DNA of 64,000 nucleotides, taken from Porpolomopsis calyptriformis. Lineage: Eukaryota; Basidiomycota; Agaricomycetes; Agaricales; Hygrophoraceae. Location of the stretch: the NCBI GenBank assembly GCA_951640195.1, contig OX621170.1, forward strand, positions 124,001 through 188,000, in the 5' to 3' direction. The position numbers and the translations under genes were made by a program. Under the pieces are notes generated by a model. That model saw only the letters and a list, made by a program, of their open reading frames with translations, searched no databases and was not told the DNA's origin. How positions within the stretch are numbered: position 1 is the stretch's first letter; every line of letters begins with the position of its first letter. Of the stretch, positions 44,422 through 56,104 are shown one piece after another.

Positions 44422-47400
44422 AAGGTTCGAACGATGCGCTCAACGTTGCGGACCATACCACTCGATGTACCATTGCTCCTTGCAATTTATTTCGAACTCT
44501 CGGTACTATCGAAAAGGGCGACTCAGGACTTACGATGGATGTTTGGATCAAAGCTTCAGACAGTGGCCGACGTGTCCCCGCCACGTGTCTCATTGATAGC
44601 GGAGCTTCTGGAAACTTTATGGACAAGAATTTCGCAACTCGTCACGAATTTACTCTTCAGGATTTGGAAACCCCAATCCCCATACGGAATGCTGATGGGT
44701 TAGAGAACCGAGGAGGCCCGATCGTTTTTGACACAGATGTCTGGATAGAAGCTCCAGGTGGACACACTGAAAGGATCCGTTTGGAAGTGACCGACCTCAG
44801 ATCAAAGTTTGATATTATCCTCAGCTACCCATGGCTCAGAGCTCAAAACCCTAGTATCGATTGGGAGAAGTCAACACTGGCTCTCGGAGGCAAAGAGACT
44901 TCTCGTTGGTATTGTAGCGGCGAAGCAGAGCCCTCTGTGGTAGAATCGGTCTCACTGGCGATAACAAGTATTTCAAAATCGGACGAGTCTAGAGCCAGCA
45001 CGGTGGAGGAAGATATGCGAAAGTTTGTACCGGAGGTCTATTGGAAAGACTATGCTAGTGTCTTTGCCAAGGAGTCCTTCGATTGCCTTCCACCTCATTC
45101 TGAATTTGATCACGTCATTGATCTCAAAGATAACTTTGTACCCCAGAATGACAAGACTTATCCGATGTCCCCTCGAGAGATGGACTTCCTAGAGAAGTTT
45201 TTGGAAGAAAACGTGGCCACTGGACGAATATTCAAAGGTACCTCACCTCAAGCCACTCCCTTCTTCCTGAGCAAGAAAGCTGAAGAAATCAACGCGAAAG
45301 GACAAGACGCTGGATATAGATCGATCGAAGACTACCGTTACCTGAACCACTTTACCATTCCTGACCGATATCCTCTACCACTTCTCCATCAAATCATTCA
45401 GCAACCCAAATTATGATCTGCTGCACTATTCACAGTCGTGGATATCCGATGGGGATTTAACAACGTTCGAATCAAAGAAGGTGACGAATGGAAAGCCACC
45501 TTCAATACGGTCAAGGGACTCTATGTTCCGAGAGTGATGTTCTTTGGTCTACGGAATTCTCCAGCTACGTTCCAACGGATGATCGACACGCGATTTGCTG
45601 AAGTGTTGAAATCAGGTTGTGTTTTTATCTATATCGATGACGTTCTCATCTGCGGAGATGATCTAGAAGAATTGCGTTACTGGACATTCAAAACTCTTGA
45701 CATCATGAAGAAGAACAAACTCTCCTGTAAACCCGTCAAATGTCAATTCGAGAGAGAAGAGGTGATCTATCTAGGGATGACCTTAACGAAAGGTCATATT
45801 GGAACTAATCCCAAGAAGGTCAAAGCCATAGCCGAGTGGCCCAAACCTCGAACCGTTAAACAACTCCAATCCTTTCTCAGAAGCGCGAATTTCTGGAGAA
45901 AATATATCAAGGACTTCTCAAAGATCGCCCAACCACTCAACCAATTACTCCGCAAAGATACTATATGGGAATGGACCTCCAAACGACAACACGCCTTTGA
46001 TCAGTTGAAACACTCCCTCACAAATGCCCCTGTCCTCGAAGTACCGGATCAAGACCTGCCATACTGCCTGGAGACTGACGCCTCTGGTTTTGCTTTAGGA
46101 GGAATACTGTCTCAACTACATGAAAACGAATGGAAACCCGTAGGCTTTCATTCAAGATCTTTAACCCCTGCTGAAAAGAAATATCCAACTCACGACGCTG
46201 AGCTTCTAGCGATAATAGACTGTCTTAAAGCATGGCAACATCTTTTGGAAGGTTCGCGACACGACCTTCTGATTTGTACCGACAGCCTCGCCCTCAAGTA
46301 TTTCAGTACTGCTCGCGTATTGTTTGGACGACATGCTCGTTGGTCAGAAATCCTATCGAGATACGAGTATAAAATCGAGTACATCCCAGGGAGAAAGAAC
46401 AAGGCCGATGGGTTATCCAGGCGCCCGGATTATTTCGACGAGGGTAAAGGCGAGGTGGAAGACGAGATTTTAATCGCAGATGAACATTGGATCAATTCGA
46501 TCGTCAAACTTTCAGAACCAGACTTTTTCGCAAGATTACGCTTCAAGCTACCAATACCGAACAAGATCTCACAGAAAATCGAGGATGCCTCACTGTTTTG
46601 GGACCAAGCCGATGGGTTGGTTCGCGATGTTGAAGGTCGAATTGTGGTGCCGGAGGAAGTATCTTTGCGCACAGACATAATACGACTGTCCCACGCCTAC
46701 CCCCACGCTGGACACCCTGGCATTGAGAAGACGAAGGAGCTGGTGCTCCGAAACTTTGTTTGGGATGGCGTCTCTCAAGACGTTATCAACTACGTACGAT
46801 CCTGTCCTGCTTGCCAACAAAACAAGAATTATCCTTCGAAGCCGACAGGACTCCTACAACCTATACCCCCCGCTACTGAACCATGGACTGAGATAACCAT
46901 CGATCTCATTGTTCAACTACCTGACTCGCTTGGATACGACGCCGTGATGGTAGTCGTCGATCGTTTCACAAAACGAGCCCACTTTATTCCGACGACTTCC
47001 AATCTCTCATCAGAAGGCGCTGCCCGACTTTTCCGTGATCATATCTGGAAACACCATGGATGGCCAAGGAAGATTATTTCCGATCGTGGAGTTCAGTTTG
47101 CATCAAAATTCACTGAAGCCCTCAATAAACTCCTAGGAACCATTTCTGGACTGTCTACTGCTTATCATCCCGAGACCGATGGTCAGACCGAACGAATGAA
47201 TCAAGAACTCGAAGTCTACCTACGGTTCTATACCAATTTCATGCAAGACGACTGGTCCGAATGGCTGGCTTCTGCCGAATTCGCTTACAATAATTGACAA
47301 CACTCCTCCACATCACAATCACCCTTCTATTTAGAATATGGCCATCACCCTCATTTACCGATCACAATCGAATCCCCGAGTAATGTCCCCGCAGCAAACA

Positions 47401-47954
47401 CCTTTCACGAATGTCTCACGCGTGCTCAGAAGAGTGCTGGCGAATCACTTTCACACGCCGCAGAATCAATGAAGAAATATGCCGACCGAAAACGGAAACT
47501 CTCTCCCTCCTTCAAAATCGGAGATTTGGTTTGGTTGGACACCAAGAACATCAAGACGACTCAACCTGCCAAGAAATTGGATAACCGAAGAACTGGACCA
47601 TTCAAGATCCTGAAACAAGTATCGGATCTTGCGTATCTTATCGATATCCCCGGAACTTGGAAACTCCACCCAGTTTTTCACATATCACTCCTGAGACCAA
47701 ATGTCGAAGATAAGTCGCTCCACCCTGATATTACTGATACATCTCGACCTCCACCAGATCTGATCAAGAACGAAGAAGAATACGAAGTTGAATCTATTCT
47801 TCAACACTCCGGAGCTCAACGTCGACGAAAGTATTTAGTCAAATGGAAAGGTTATCCGATCGAAGAAGCTACTTGGGAAGAACGATCAAATGTCTTACGA
47901 CACGCCAAGGAAATTGTGAAGACTTACGAAGACTCAATTCAAACGGCGACTTGA
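44418..47954 (+). pseudogene. B pol (protease, RT, RNase H, integrase, chromodomain), two stops
   Basis: Domains in order: protease LIDSGASGNFMD (about 44590), RT with FIYIDDVLICGDD (about 45628), RNase H LETDASGFALGGILSQ, integrase HHCC (HPGIEKTKE and CPACQQNK), catalytic core with ITIDLIVQLP, ISDRGVQF and a YHPETDGQTE block supplying D, D and E, and a C-terminal chromodomain (YEVESILQHSG then KYLVKWKGYPIEEATWEE). The chromodomain marks a chromovirus and directs integration to certain chromatin. TGA at 45414-45416 and 47295-47297 interrupt an otherwise open frame. The second stands where A1 and A2 have CGA. Confidence 0.9.
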
Positions 47955-48125
47955 ATTGTTTGTCATCATTCCAGCTGTCTATTTCTGAATTCTATTTTTA
48001 GATCGAGTTGGCATTTATAAAAACTCAGAATCGTTGATATGATTCCATCCAGTCATTCCCCACCTTCGACGAACTTGCCCAATACTGTTATTCCCAATGC
48101 CAACACTGTTGAATCATCGTTCATA

Positions 48126-48863
48126 ATGCCTGCCACTCGATCTCCCTCTCCCCAAGTCGCCATCCGACGTGCTGGACGAATTCCCTCGTCCGCCATCGTC
48201 CGTTCCCCTACCCCCGGTCCCTCCACCTCTTCTTCCTCCACTCGACAATTGCGCCGACAAGCTCGCGCACGTGCAGAAGATTTCTTCAAAGAGTACCCTA
48301 CGCAGACCCCTCCTCCCGAAGATCCTGCCGTCACCATCTCGCGTCTCACAGTCCACAGCAACAGCATTAGCAACTGGAACCGAGAACTTCAACAAGAACG
48401 CGAGGTTTTGAAAGCCGAACTCAAAGCGTCGGAGAGGAGCGCCCTGTATTGGAAGAACCGCTGGGACGAAAGTGAGCTCAAAGTCTGGGAGCTCCAACGA
48501 CAGAAGAAGCGAACATGGGTCGATTACTATGACGTCACCACCCGCGCCATCATCGTCAAGCTCGTAGAGGAGAGTCGTCGAGCTGAACGACTTTCTCGAG
48601 AAGATTTTCTTCGAGCTCAACAAGATCTCGCGACGACGGAGACCATAATCAACTACGGTGCGTCAGTCGAGTACCCCATCAACCTCAACTTGGAATACCC
48701 AGACGACGATGACGTCAAGACAGTCCGAGCCCCTTCCCCCATCGAAGCGGCTTCGGAAGCTATCCCCATCGCTTCCCTCTCAGTGGTCATCGAGGCCCCC
48801 ACTGGTGAGGAAATCCAGACTCAGGCCTCAGAGGACGAAACGACTGACACCGCCCAAGTTTGA
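48126..48863 (+). CDS. B third ORF, conserved coiled-coil protein of unknown function
   Basis: 245 codons, intact. The start at 48126 (MPATRSPSPQVAIRR) was chosen because conservation with A1, A2 and A3 begins there, though an ATG at 48039 is in frame. A basic Ser/Pro/Arg-rich start is followed by PPPEDPAVTISRLTVHSNSI, then a long charged helical part (NWNRELQQEREVLKAELKASER to WELQRQKKRTWVDYYDVTTRA) typical of a coiled coil, and an acidic tail (EYPDDDDVKTV...EDETTDTAQV). No signal peptide or membrane span. It lies 171 bp after pol and ends 34 bp before the 3' LTR, the place of env in retroviruses. I do not know a named family. Preservation while gag and pol are broken suggests a recent origin or a useful product. 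Confidence 0.75.
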   Translation: MPATRSPSPQVAIRRAGRIPSSAIVRSPTPGPSTSSSSTRQLRRQARARAEDFFKEYPTQTPPPEDPAVTISRLTVHSNSISNWNRELQQEREVLKAELKASERSALYWKNRWDESELKVWELQRQKKRTWVDYYDVTTRAIIVKLVEESRRAERLSREDFLRAQQDLATTETIINYGASVEYPINLNLEYPDDDDVKTVRAPSPIEAASEAIPIASLSVVIEAPTGEEIQTQASEDETTDTAQV

Positions 48864-48897
48864 AATTCGGGTCGAATTTCCTGAAAAACGAGGTGTA

Positions 48898-49298
48898 TGT
48901 CACGGACGTAAATTTTCATTTCCTCTCTATGATCAGTCATTACTGCTTAGTCAGACAGGTCTTATCTCTACTTGGGATTCCCCAGGGATTCCCCACAATT
49001 CCGTATCTTTTCATATATCCGAGATAGGACATATTTCATTTCCGACAATCATGTTTCATCTCTTCACATGCTCCGAGTCCTTTATCATGCTTATCTTTAC
49101 TCGTCGCATGTATTCCTCATGTTTACACTGACTCATCCGCAGTAGCGTAGTCAGTATATAAACTCCTAGTTAGTCGTACTCAGACTTTAAGTCTGATTCC
49201 TCGTTAGCAACCCAATAACTAGGACTTGAGACATTATCATCGTCTTGGGACAGAGCTCTCCGAAGTAAAACCATCTCATCGACAACCAGTTTATAACA
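48898..49298 (+). repeat. 3' LTR of B
   Basis: 401 bp, TGTCACGG to TTTATAACA, apparently identical to 42451-42851 apart from one base. Followed by CCAAC. Confidence 0.95.
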
Positions 49299-50397
49299 CC
49301 AACCCATACCCCCCTCTATGGAGCCATGGAAGGAAATTACCATCGATCTCATTGTCGAACTCCCCAAGTCACAAGGCTATGATGCTGTAATGGTTGTTGT
49401 CGATCATTTCACTAAACGTGCTCATTTCATTCCGACAACTTCCAACCTTTCGTCAGAAGGTGCTGTGAAACTCTTTCGGAATCATGTCTGGAAACATCAT
49501 GGATGGCCCCAAAAAGTCATATGCGATCGTGGAGTACAATTTGCATCCAAATTCACAGAAGCCCTCAATAACTCCTTAGGAATCATCTCTGGCCTCTCCA
49601 CTGCGTATCATCCTCAAACAGATGGTCAAACGGAACGTACTAATCAAGAACTCGAAGTTTACCTGCGTTTCTATACCAACTTTATGCAGGATGACTGGTC
49701 AGAATGGCTCGCTTCTGCGGAATTCGCCTACAACAATCGACAACACTCTGCTACTTCACAATCACCATTCTATATGGAATACGGACGTCATCCTCACCTT
49801 CCCACAGTTATTCCGGATCAAAGCAATGTGCCCGCAGCAAATACCTTTCACGAATGCCTTACACGCGCACAGCAAAATGCTGAGTGATCCTTATCAAAGA
49901 CAACGGAATCAATGAAGAAATACGCCGATCGTAAACAGAAACCTTCACCCTCCTATGAAGAAGGAGATTTAGTCTGGTTGGACACCAAGAATATCAAGAC
50001 AACACGGCCCTCAAAGAAACTCGACAATCGATGGACCGGACCATTCAAGGTCTTGAAGAAGATATTGGACCTTGCTTATCTGATCGACATTCCCGGAACA
50101 TGGAAACTACACCCAGTCTTTCACGTTTTACTCCTGAGACCTAACGTCGGAAATGAATTACTCCACCCTAATGTTATCGACACATCACGGCCTCCCCCTG
50201 ATCTGATCGAAAACGAAGAAGAATACAAGGTCAAATCTATACTACAACATTCTGGAGCTAAACGATGCCGAAAATATTGGGTCAAATGGAAGGGCTATCC
50301 AATCGAAGAAGCCACTTGGGAAGATCGATTGAACATTTTATGACACGCCAAGGAAATTGTGAAGACGTACAAAGACTCAATTCAAACGGTGACTTGA
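49299..50397 (+). pseudogene. A1 pol, second part (integrase core and chromodomain)
   Basis: It resumes directly after element B with PWKEITIDLIVELPKS and has integrase residues in ITIDLIV, ICDRGVQF and YHPQTDGQTE. It ends with the chromodomain (YKVKSILQHSG, KYWVKWKGYPIEEATWED). Stops: TGA at 49885-49887 and TGA at 50341-50343 (NIL-stop-HAK). The latter is shared with A3. The normal end is about 50397. Confidence 0.85.
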
Positions 50398-50565
50398 TTC
50401 TATTCATTCGTTTGTCATCATCCCGTCTGCCAAGAATTGACCTCTATTTTTAGAACCATTCCTTATAAACTGTCGGATGTCTCTACTTTCCTACATGACT
50501 CAAATTGCGCACCTCTTAACAACAACTCAAAAACCACTGAGCCAAAACGTCGTAATAACTTTGCC

Positions 50566-51216
50566 ATGCCCGCTACACGATCCACACGATCCCCCTCCCC
50601 TCAAGTCGCCATCCGGCGTTCTGGACGAATCCCTTCATCCACCATCCGCTCCCCTACTCCTGGTCCCTCCACCTCTGCTTCCTCCCCTCGACAATTACAT
50701 CGACAGGCTCGCGCACGCGCAGAAGATTTCTTTACTATTCAAACCCCTCCCCCCGAAGACCCTGCCGTCACCATCTCCCGCCTCACAGTTCACAGCAACA
50801 GCGTTAGCAACTGGAATCATGAACTTCGTCAAGAACGCGAGGTTTTGCAAGCTGAGCTCAAAGCGTCAGAGAAAAGTGCCTTGTTTTGGAAGAATCGTTG
50901 GGACCAGAGTGAGTTGAAGGTTTGGGAGCTCCAACGTCAGAAGAGACGGACGTGGGTTGATTGTTATGACGTCACTACCCGTGCCATCATTGCCAAACTC
51001 ATAGAAGAGAGTCACCAAAGCGAACAACTTTCCAGAGATGATTTCCTCCGAGCCCAGCGCGATCTCGCAATGACAGAAACGTTAATCGAATACGGAAAAT
51101 CGGTCGAACACCCCATCAACGTCGACCTAGAGTACCCGATCGACGATGATGACGTCGCGACAATCCGAGCCCCCTCCCCCATTGAAGCGACTCCGGAAGC
51201 TGAACTCATCACTTCC
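50566..51216 (+). pseudogene. A1 third ORF, split by element A2
   Basis: The start at 50566 gives MPATRSTRSPSPQVAIRRSGRI, and the frame runs to 51216. There A2 is inserted (TSD CTTCC), and the last codons lie at 58112-58203. Compared with A2 and A3, several Arg are His or Gln here (for example RQLHRQ, EESHQSEQ), as G to A changes would give. Same coiled-coil architecture as in B. Confidence 0.85.
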
Positions 51217-51616
51217 TGTTATAAACCAGTTGTTCGGAACGCGTTTTACTTCGGGTGTTCTGTCCCAAGAGATATAGAGGATAGTTCCAAGTCCTTGTTA
51301 TGAGTAGGCTAACGAGGAATCAGACTTAAGGTCTGATACGTACAGAAGTACTCTTTATATACTGACTACTTATCTGTGTGAGTCAGTGCGACATAACATG
51401 CGGTAGAGATAAGGATGAGTCATCGTGATCGATGACGAATCATAAAGGGGTTGAAACATAACGGAAATGAAGTGTGTCCGCATATAGGTAAAGTAAAGGG
51501 GAATCCCTGGGGAAGGTAATGGGGAATCCCGATAACAGATGGGGGGAATCCCAAGATAAGAGATAGGTTTGCATACAATAAGATAAAGAAAAAGAAGGAA
51601 AATTACGACCGTGACA
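51217..51616 (-). repeat. 3' LTR of A2
   Basis: 400 bp, minus strand, TGTCACGG to TTTATAACA. Contains three GGGATTCCC-type palindromes. Confidence 0.95.
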
Positions 51617-51651
51617 TACACCTCGGCTTTTAAGGAAATTCGTCCCGAATT

Positions 51652-52392
51652 TCAAACTTGGGCGGTGTCGGCCGTTTCGTCTTCGTAGGCCTGAGTCGGG
51701 ATTTCCTCGGTGGCGGGGGCCTCGACAGCCACCGAGGGGGAAGCGGCGTGTTCGGCTTCCGGAGTCGCTTCAACGGGGGAGGGGGCTCGGACTGTCGCGA
51801 CATCGTCGTCGTCGTCGATTGGGTACTCGAGGTCGACATTGATGGGGTATTCGACTGTTTTTCCGTACTCGATTAACGTCTCTGTTGTTGCGAGATCGCG
51901 CTGGGCTTGGAGAAAGTCGTCTCTAGAAAGACGTTCGCTCCGACGACTTTCCTTGACGAGTTTAACAATGATGGCACGGGTGGTGACGTCGTAGCAATCG
52001 ACCCATGTTCGTTTCTTTTGGCGTTGGAGCTCCCAGACTTTCAACTCACTTTGGTCCCAACGGTTCTTCCAAAATAATGCGCTTTTCTCTGATGCTTTGA
52101 GCTCGGCCTGTAGAACTTCGCGTTCTTGACGAAGTTCGCGGTTCCAGTTACTGACGCTGTTACTGTGAACCGTGAGGCGGGAGATGGTGACGGCGGGGTC
52201 TTCGGGGGGAGGAGTGTGAATGGTGAAGAAATCTTCCACGCGTGCGCGACCTTGTCGACATAGCTGTCGGGCAGAGGAAGCAGAGGTGGAGGGGCCAGGA
52301 GTGGGGGAGCAAATGGCAGATGAGGGGATCCGTCCAGAACGTCTGATGGCGACTTGAGGGGAGGGGGATCGTGTAGACCGTGTAGCGGGCAT
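51652..52392 (-). CDS. A2 third ORF, coiled-coil protein of unknown function
   Basis: 246 codons from the ATG at 52392 (MPATRSTRSPSPQVAIRR), intact. It has the same layout as the B protein: basic Ser/Arg/Pro start, PPPEDPAVTISRLTVHSNSVSNWNRELRQEREVL, a long coiled-coil part to WELQRQKKRTWVDCYDVTTRA, and an acidic tail ending ADTAQV. It ends 35 bp before the LTR and begins about 170 bp after the pol stop. There is no ATG between pol and this one that would give a longer conserved protein. Similarity to B runs over the whole length although the LTRs of the two families are very different, so the protein was kept through the split of the families. Function unknown. Confidence 0.8.
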   Translation of the reverse strand: MPATRSTRSPSPQVAIRRSGRIPSSAICSPTPGPSTSASSARQLCRQGRARVEDFFTIHTPPPEDPAVTISRLTVHSNSVSNWNRELRQEREVLQAELKASEKSALFWKNRWDQSELKVWELQRQKKRTWVDCYDVTTRAIIVKLVKESRRSERLSRDDFLQAQRDLATTETLIEYGKTVEYPINVDLEYPIDDDDDVATVRAPSPVEATPEAEHAASPSVAVEAPATEEIPTQAYEDETADTAQV

Positions 52393-52560
52393 GGTAGAGT
52401 TGTTATGGTGTTTTTGGCTAAGTGGTCTTGAGTCGTTGTTGAGGGGCGCGTAATTTGAATCTTGAAGGGAAGTGGAGACGTCCGGCAGTTTATAAGGAGT
52501 GGTTCTAAAAATAGAGGTCAATTCTTGGCAGATGAGATGATGACAAACGAATGAATAGAA

Positions 52561-55500
52561 TCAAGTCGCCGTTTGAATTGAGTCTTCATACGTCTTCACA
52601 ATTTCCTTGGCGTGTCGTAAAATGTTCGATCGATCTTCCCAAGTGGCTTCTTCGATCGGATAGCCTTTCCATTTGACCAAATATTTTCGGCGTCGTTTAG
52701 CTCCGGAATGTTGCAGTATGGATTCGACCTCGTATTCTTCTTCGTTTTTGATCAGATCAGGGGGAGGTCGTGATGTGTCGATGACATCAGGGTGGAGTGA
52801 TTCATTTCCGACGTTTGGTCTCAGGAGTGAAACGTGAAAGACTGGGTGTAGTCTCCATGTTCCGGGAATGTCGATCAGATAAGCAAGATCCGATATCTTC
52901 TTCAGGATCTTGAATGGTCCGGTCCGTCGGTTGTCGAGCTTCTTCGAGGGTCGTGTCGTCTTGATGTTCTTGGTGTCCAACCAGACCAGATCTCCTTCTT
53001 CATAGGAGGGTGAAGGTTTCCGTTTGCGATCGGCGTATTTCTTCATTGACTCCGTTGTCTTTGATAAGGATCGTTCGGCGTTTTGCTGTGCACGTGTAAG
53101 ACGTTCGTGGAAGGTATTTGCTGCGGGCACGTTACTTTGATCCGGAATGACTGTGGGAAGGTGAGGATGATGTCCGTATTCCATATAGAATGGTGATTGT
53201 GAAGTGGCAGAGTGTTGTCGATTATTGTAGGCGAATTCCGCAGAAGCAAGCCATTCCGACCAGTCGTCCTGCATGAAGTTGGTATAGAAACGCAAGTAAA
53301 CTTCGAGTTCTTGGTTGGTGCGTTCCGTTTGACCATCTGTTTGAGGATGATACGCAGTGGAGAGACCGGAGATGATTCCTAAAGAGTTATTGAGGGCTTC
53401 TGTGAATTTGGACGCAAATTGCACTCCATGATCGGATATAACCTTTTGGGGCCATCCATGATGTTTCCAGATGTGATTCCGAAAGAGTTTCGCAGCACCT
53501 TCTGATGAAAGATTGGAAGTTGTCGGAATGAAATGAGCATGTTTAGTGAAACGATCGACAACAACCATTACAGCATCGTAGCCTTGTGACTTGGGGAGTT
53601 CGACGATGAGATCGACGGTAATTTCCTTCCATGGTTCCATAGAGGGGGGTATGGGTTGGAGTAGTCCTGACGGCTTCGAGGGGAAGTTCTTGTTTTGCTG
53701 ACAAGCGGGGCAGGATCGAATGTAGTTGGTGATGTCTTGTAAGGCACCATCCCAAATAAAGTTACGAAGGACGAGTTCCTTTGTCTTCTCAATGCCAGGG
53801 TGGCCAGCGTGGGGGTAGGCGTGGGACAGTCGTATAATATCTGTGCGCAAAGATACTTCCTCCGGCACTACTATCTGACCTTCAACATCGCGTACAAGCC
53901 CATCAGCTTGGGTCCAAGCGAGTGAGGCATCCTCGAGTTTATCTTGGATCTTCTGTGGGAGTGGGATTTTGAAGCGTAATCTAGAAAGAAAACTTGAATT
54001 CGACAACTTGACAATTGAATTTACCCATCAGTCGCGTGCTATCAGAACTTCGTTCTCCACGTCGGCTTCGACGCCAGGCAAGTAATTTGGGCGTCTGGAC
54101 AGGCCGTCGGCCTTGTTCTTCCTCCCTGGAACGTATTCAATCTTGAACCCGAATCTGGACAGATACTCAGACCAACGAGTTTGGCGATTCGACAGGCGAA
54201 GATTCTTTGAAAAATATCGTAAGGCCAAACTGTCCGTTCTGATAAGAATATCGTGTCTCGCTCCTTCGAGGAGGTGGCGCCATTGTTTAAAGGAGTCAAT
54301 GATCGCCAGGAGTTCCAGATCGTGAGTAGGGTAGTTCTTTTCGGCAGGAGAGGTAGATCTTGAGTGATAACCGACAGGTTTCCAATGTCCGTCATGAAGC
54401 TGAGAGAGTATTCCCGCGATTCCAATGATAGAGGCATCGGTTTCTAAGCAATAAGGGAGATCGCGATCAGGAATATGAAGGACGGGCGCGTTCATTAAAA
54501 GGGACTTGATGTTGTCGAAGGCTTCTTGTCTCCGAGGAGTCCATTCCCACACAGTTTCATTGTGCAAGAGTTCATAGAGAGGGGTAGCGATTCTGGAGAA
54601 ATCTTTGATATATCTCCGCCAAAAGTTTGCACTGCCCAAGAAGGATTGGAGTTGTTTCACCGTTTCCGGAATAGGCCAAGACATGATAGCGTCGACTTTC
54701 TTCGGGTTGGTGGTGATTCGTCCTTTGGATAAGACGACTCCGAGATAAATGACTTCTTCCTTCTCGAACTGGCATTTGACGGGTTTACATGAAAGTCCGT
54801 GTTTCTTCATGATATCTAGAGTCTTGAAGGTCCAGCGTCGCAATTCTTGTAAATCGTCTCCACAAACAAGCACGTCATCGATATAGATGAAAACATTTCC
54901 AGAGTCCAGGACTTCTTTGAACCTTGTGTCGATCATCCGTTGAAAGGTGGCTGGTGAGTTCCGCAAACCAAAGAACATAACGGTGGGTTCGAAGGCGCCT
55001 GCTTCAGTGATAAAAGCAGCTTTCCATTCGTCGCCTTCCTTGATCCTGACGTTGTTGAATCCCCATCGGATATCCATGACCGTGAATAGAGAAGCAGTTA
55101 GAAGTTTAGGTTGTTGGAGTATTTGGTGAAGAAGAGGAAGGGGATAATGATCAGGAACCGTGTGTTCGTTGAGGTAGCGATAATCCTCGATAGGGCGTAA
55201 GCCAGCGTTCTTACCTTTAGCGTTCACTTCTTCGGCTTTCTTTCCAAAGAAGAACGGAGAGACTTGTTTCGATTTGGAAATTCGTATTCGTCCAGTAGAC
55301 AGGTTTTCGTCGATGAACTTGTGTAAGTGATCCATCTCAAGAGGGGACATTGCGTATTTCGCGCCTTTGACTGGCTTGAAGGTTTCATCCAGCTCTATGG
55401 CGTGGTCGAATTCCGAATGCGGTGGAAGGCGGTCGAAGGATTCTTTGGCAAAGACACTAGAATAGTCTTTCCAGTATACCTCCGGTACAAACTTTCGCAT

Positions 55501-56104
55501 ATCTTCTTCCACCGTGCTGGCTCGGGATTCATCCGACTTCGATACACGTCGATTCATGGCCAGCGTGACCGATTCCATTCCCAGTGACTCTGCATCTTTC
55601 GCTATCCATCCCGGAAGAGGGAAATCTTTGCTATCCAGAGCCAGTGTTGCCTCTTTCCAATCGATGTTGGGGTTGTGCTTTTTGAGCCACGGGAAGCCGA
55701 GGATAATATCTGTCTTAGATCCGAGATCGGTCACTTCCAATCGGATCCGTTCATTGTGTCCTCCAGGAGCCTCTAACCAAATATCAATATCGTTCTCGAT
55801 GGGTCCACCTCAGTTTTCAGATCCATTGGCATTCCGTACGGGGATTGGGGTTTCCAATCGTGTTAGAGTAAAATTGTGGCGAGTTGCGAAGGATTCGTCC
55901 ACGAAATTTCCAGAGGCTCCACTATCAACCAGAGCAGTGGCCGGGACACGTCGACCAGTGTCGGTAGCTTCAATCCAAACGTCCAAAATGAGTCCGAGAT
56001 TGCCTTCTTCAAGAGTACCAAGAATTCGAAATAGATTGCATGGAGGTGGTACATTCTTGAGTAGATACATCCGTAACGGTAGGCGAAGTGTTCGGACTCT
56101 TTAA
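52561..56104 (-). pseudogene. A2 pol (protease to chromodomain), two TGA stops
   Basis: The -1 frame starts at the heptamer 56104-56110. Protease ALVDSGASGNFVD near 55930. TGA at 55810-55812 (CGA in A1). RT and RNase H in an open 570-codon frame (55740-54028) with FIYIDDVLVCGDD. TGA at 54028-54030 (CGA in A3). Integrase and chromodomain in a 481-codon frame (54006-52561) with HPGIEKTKE, CPACQQNK, ITVDLIVELP, ISDHGVQF, YHPQTDGQTE and KYLVKWKGYPIEEATWED. Only two codons separate this copy from an open pol, so it is the best-preserved family A pol here. Confidence 0.9.

Larger units (their letters stand above)
42451..49298 (+). mobile_element. Ty3/Gypsy chromovirus B, full length, TSD CCAAC
   Basis: 6,848 bp with 401-bp LTRs at both ends that seem to differ at only one position (a CpG site near the tip). 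The duplication CCAAC lies at 42446-42450 and 49299-49303. The insertion splits the integrase of A1. The element contains gag, pol and a third ORF. Near-identical LTRs mean a recent insertion, although gag and pol carry stops. Confidence 0.95.
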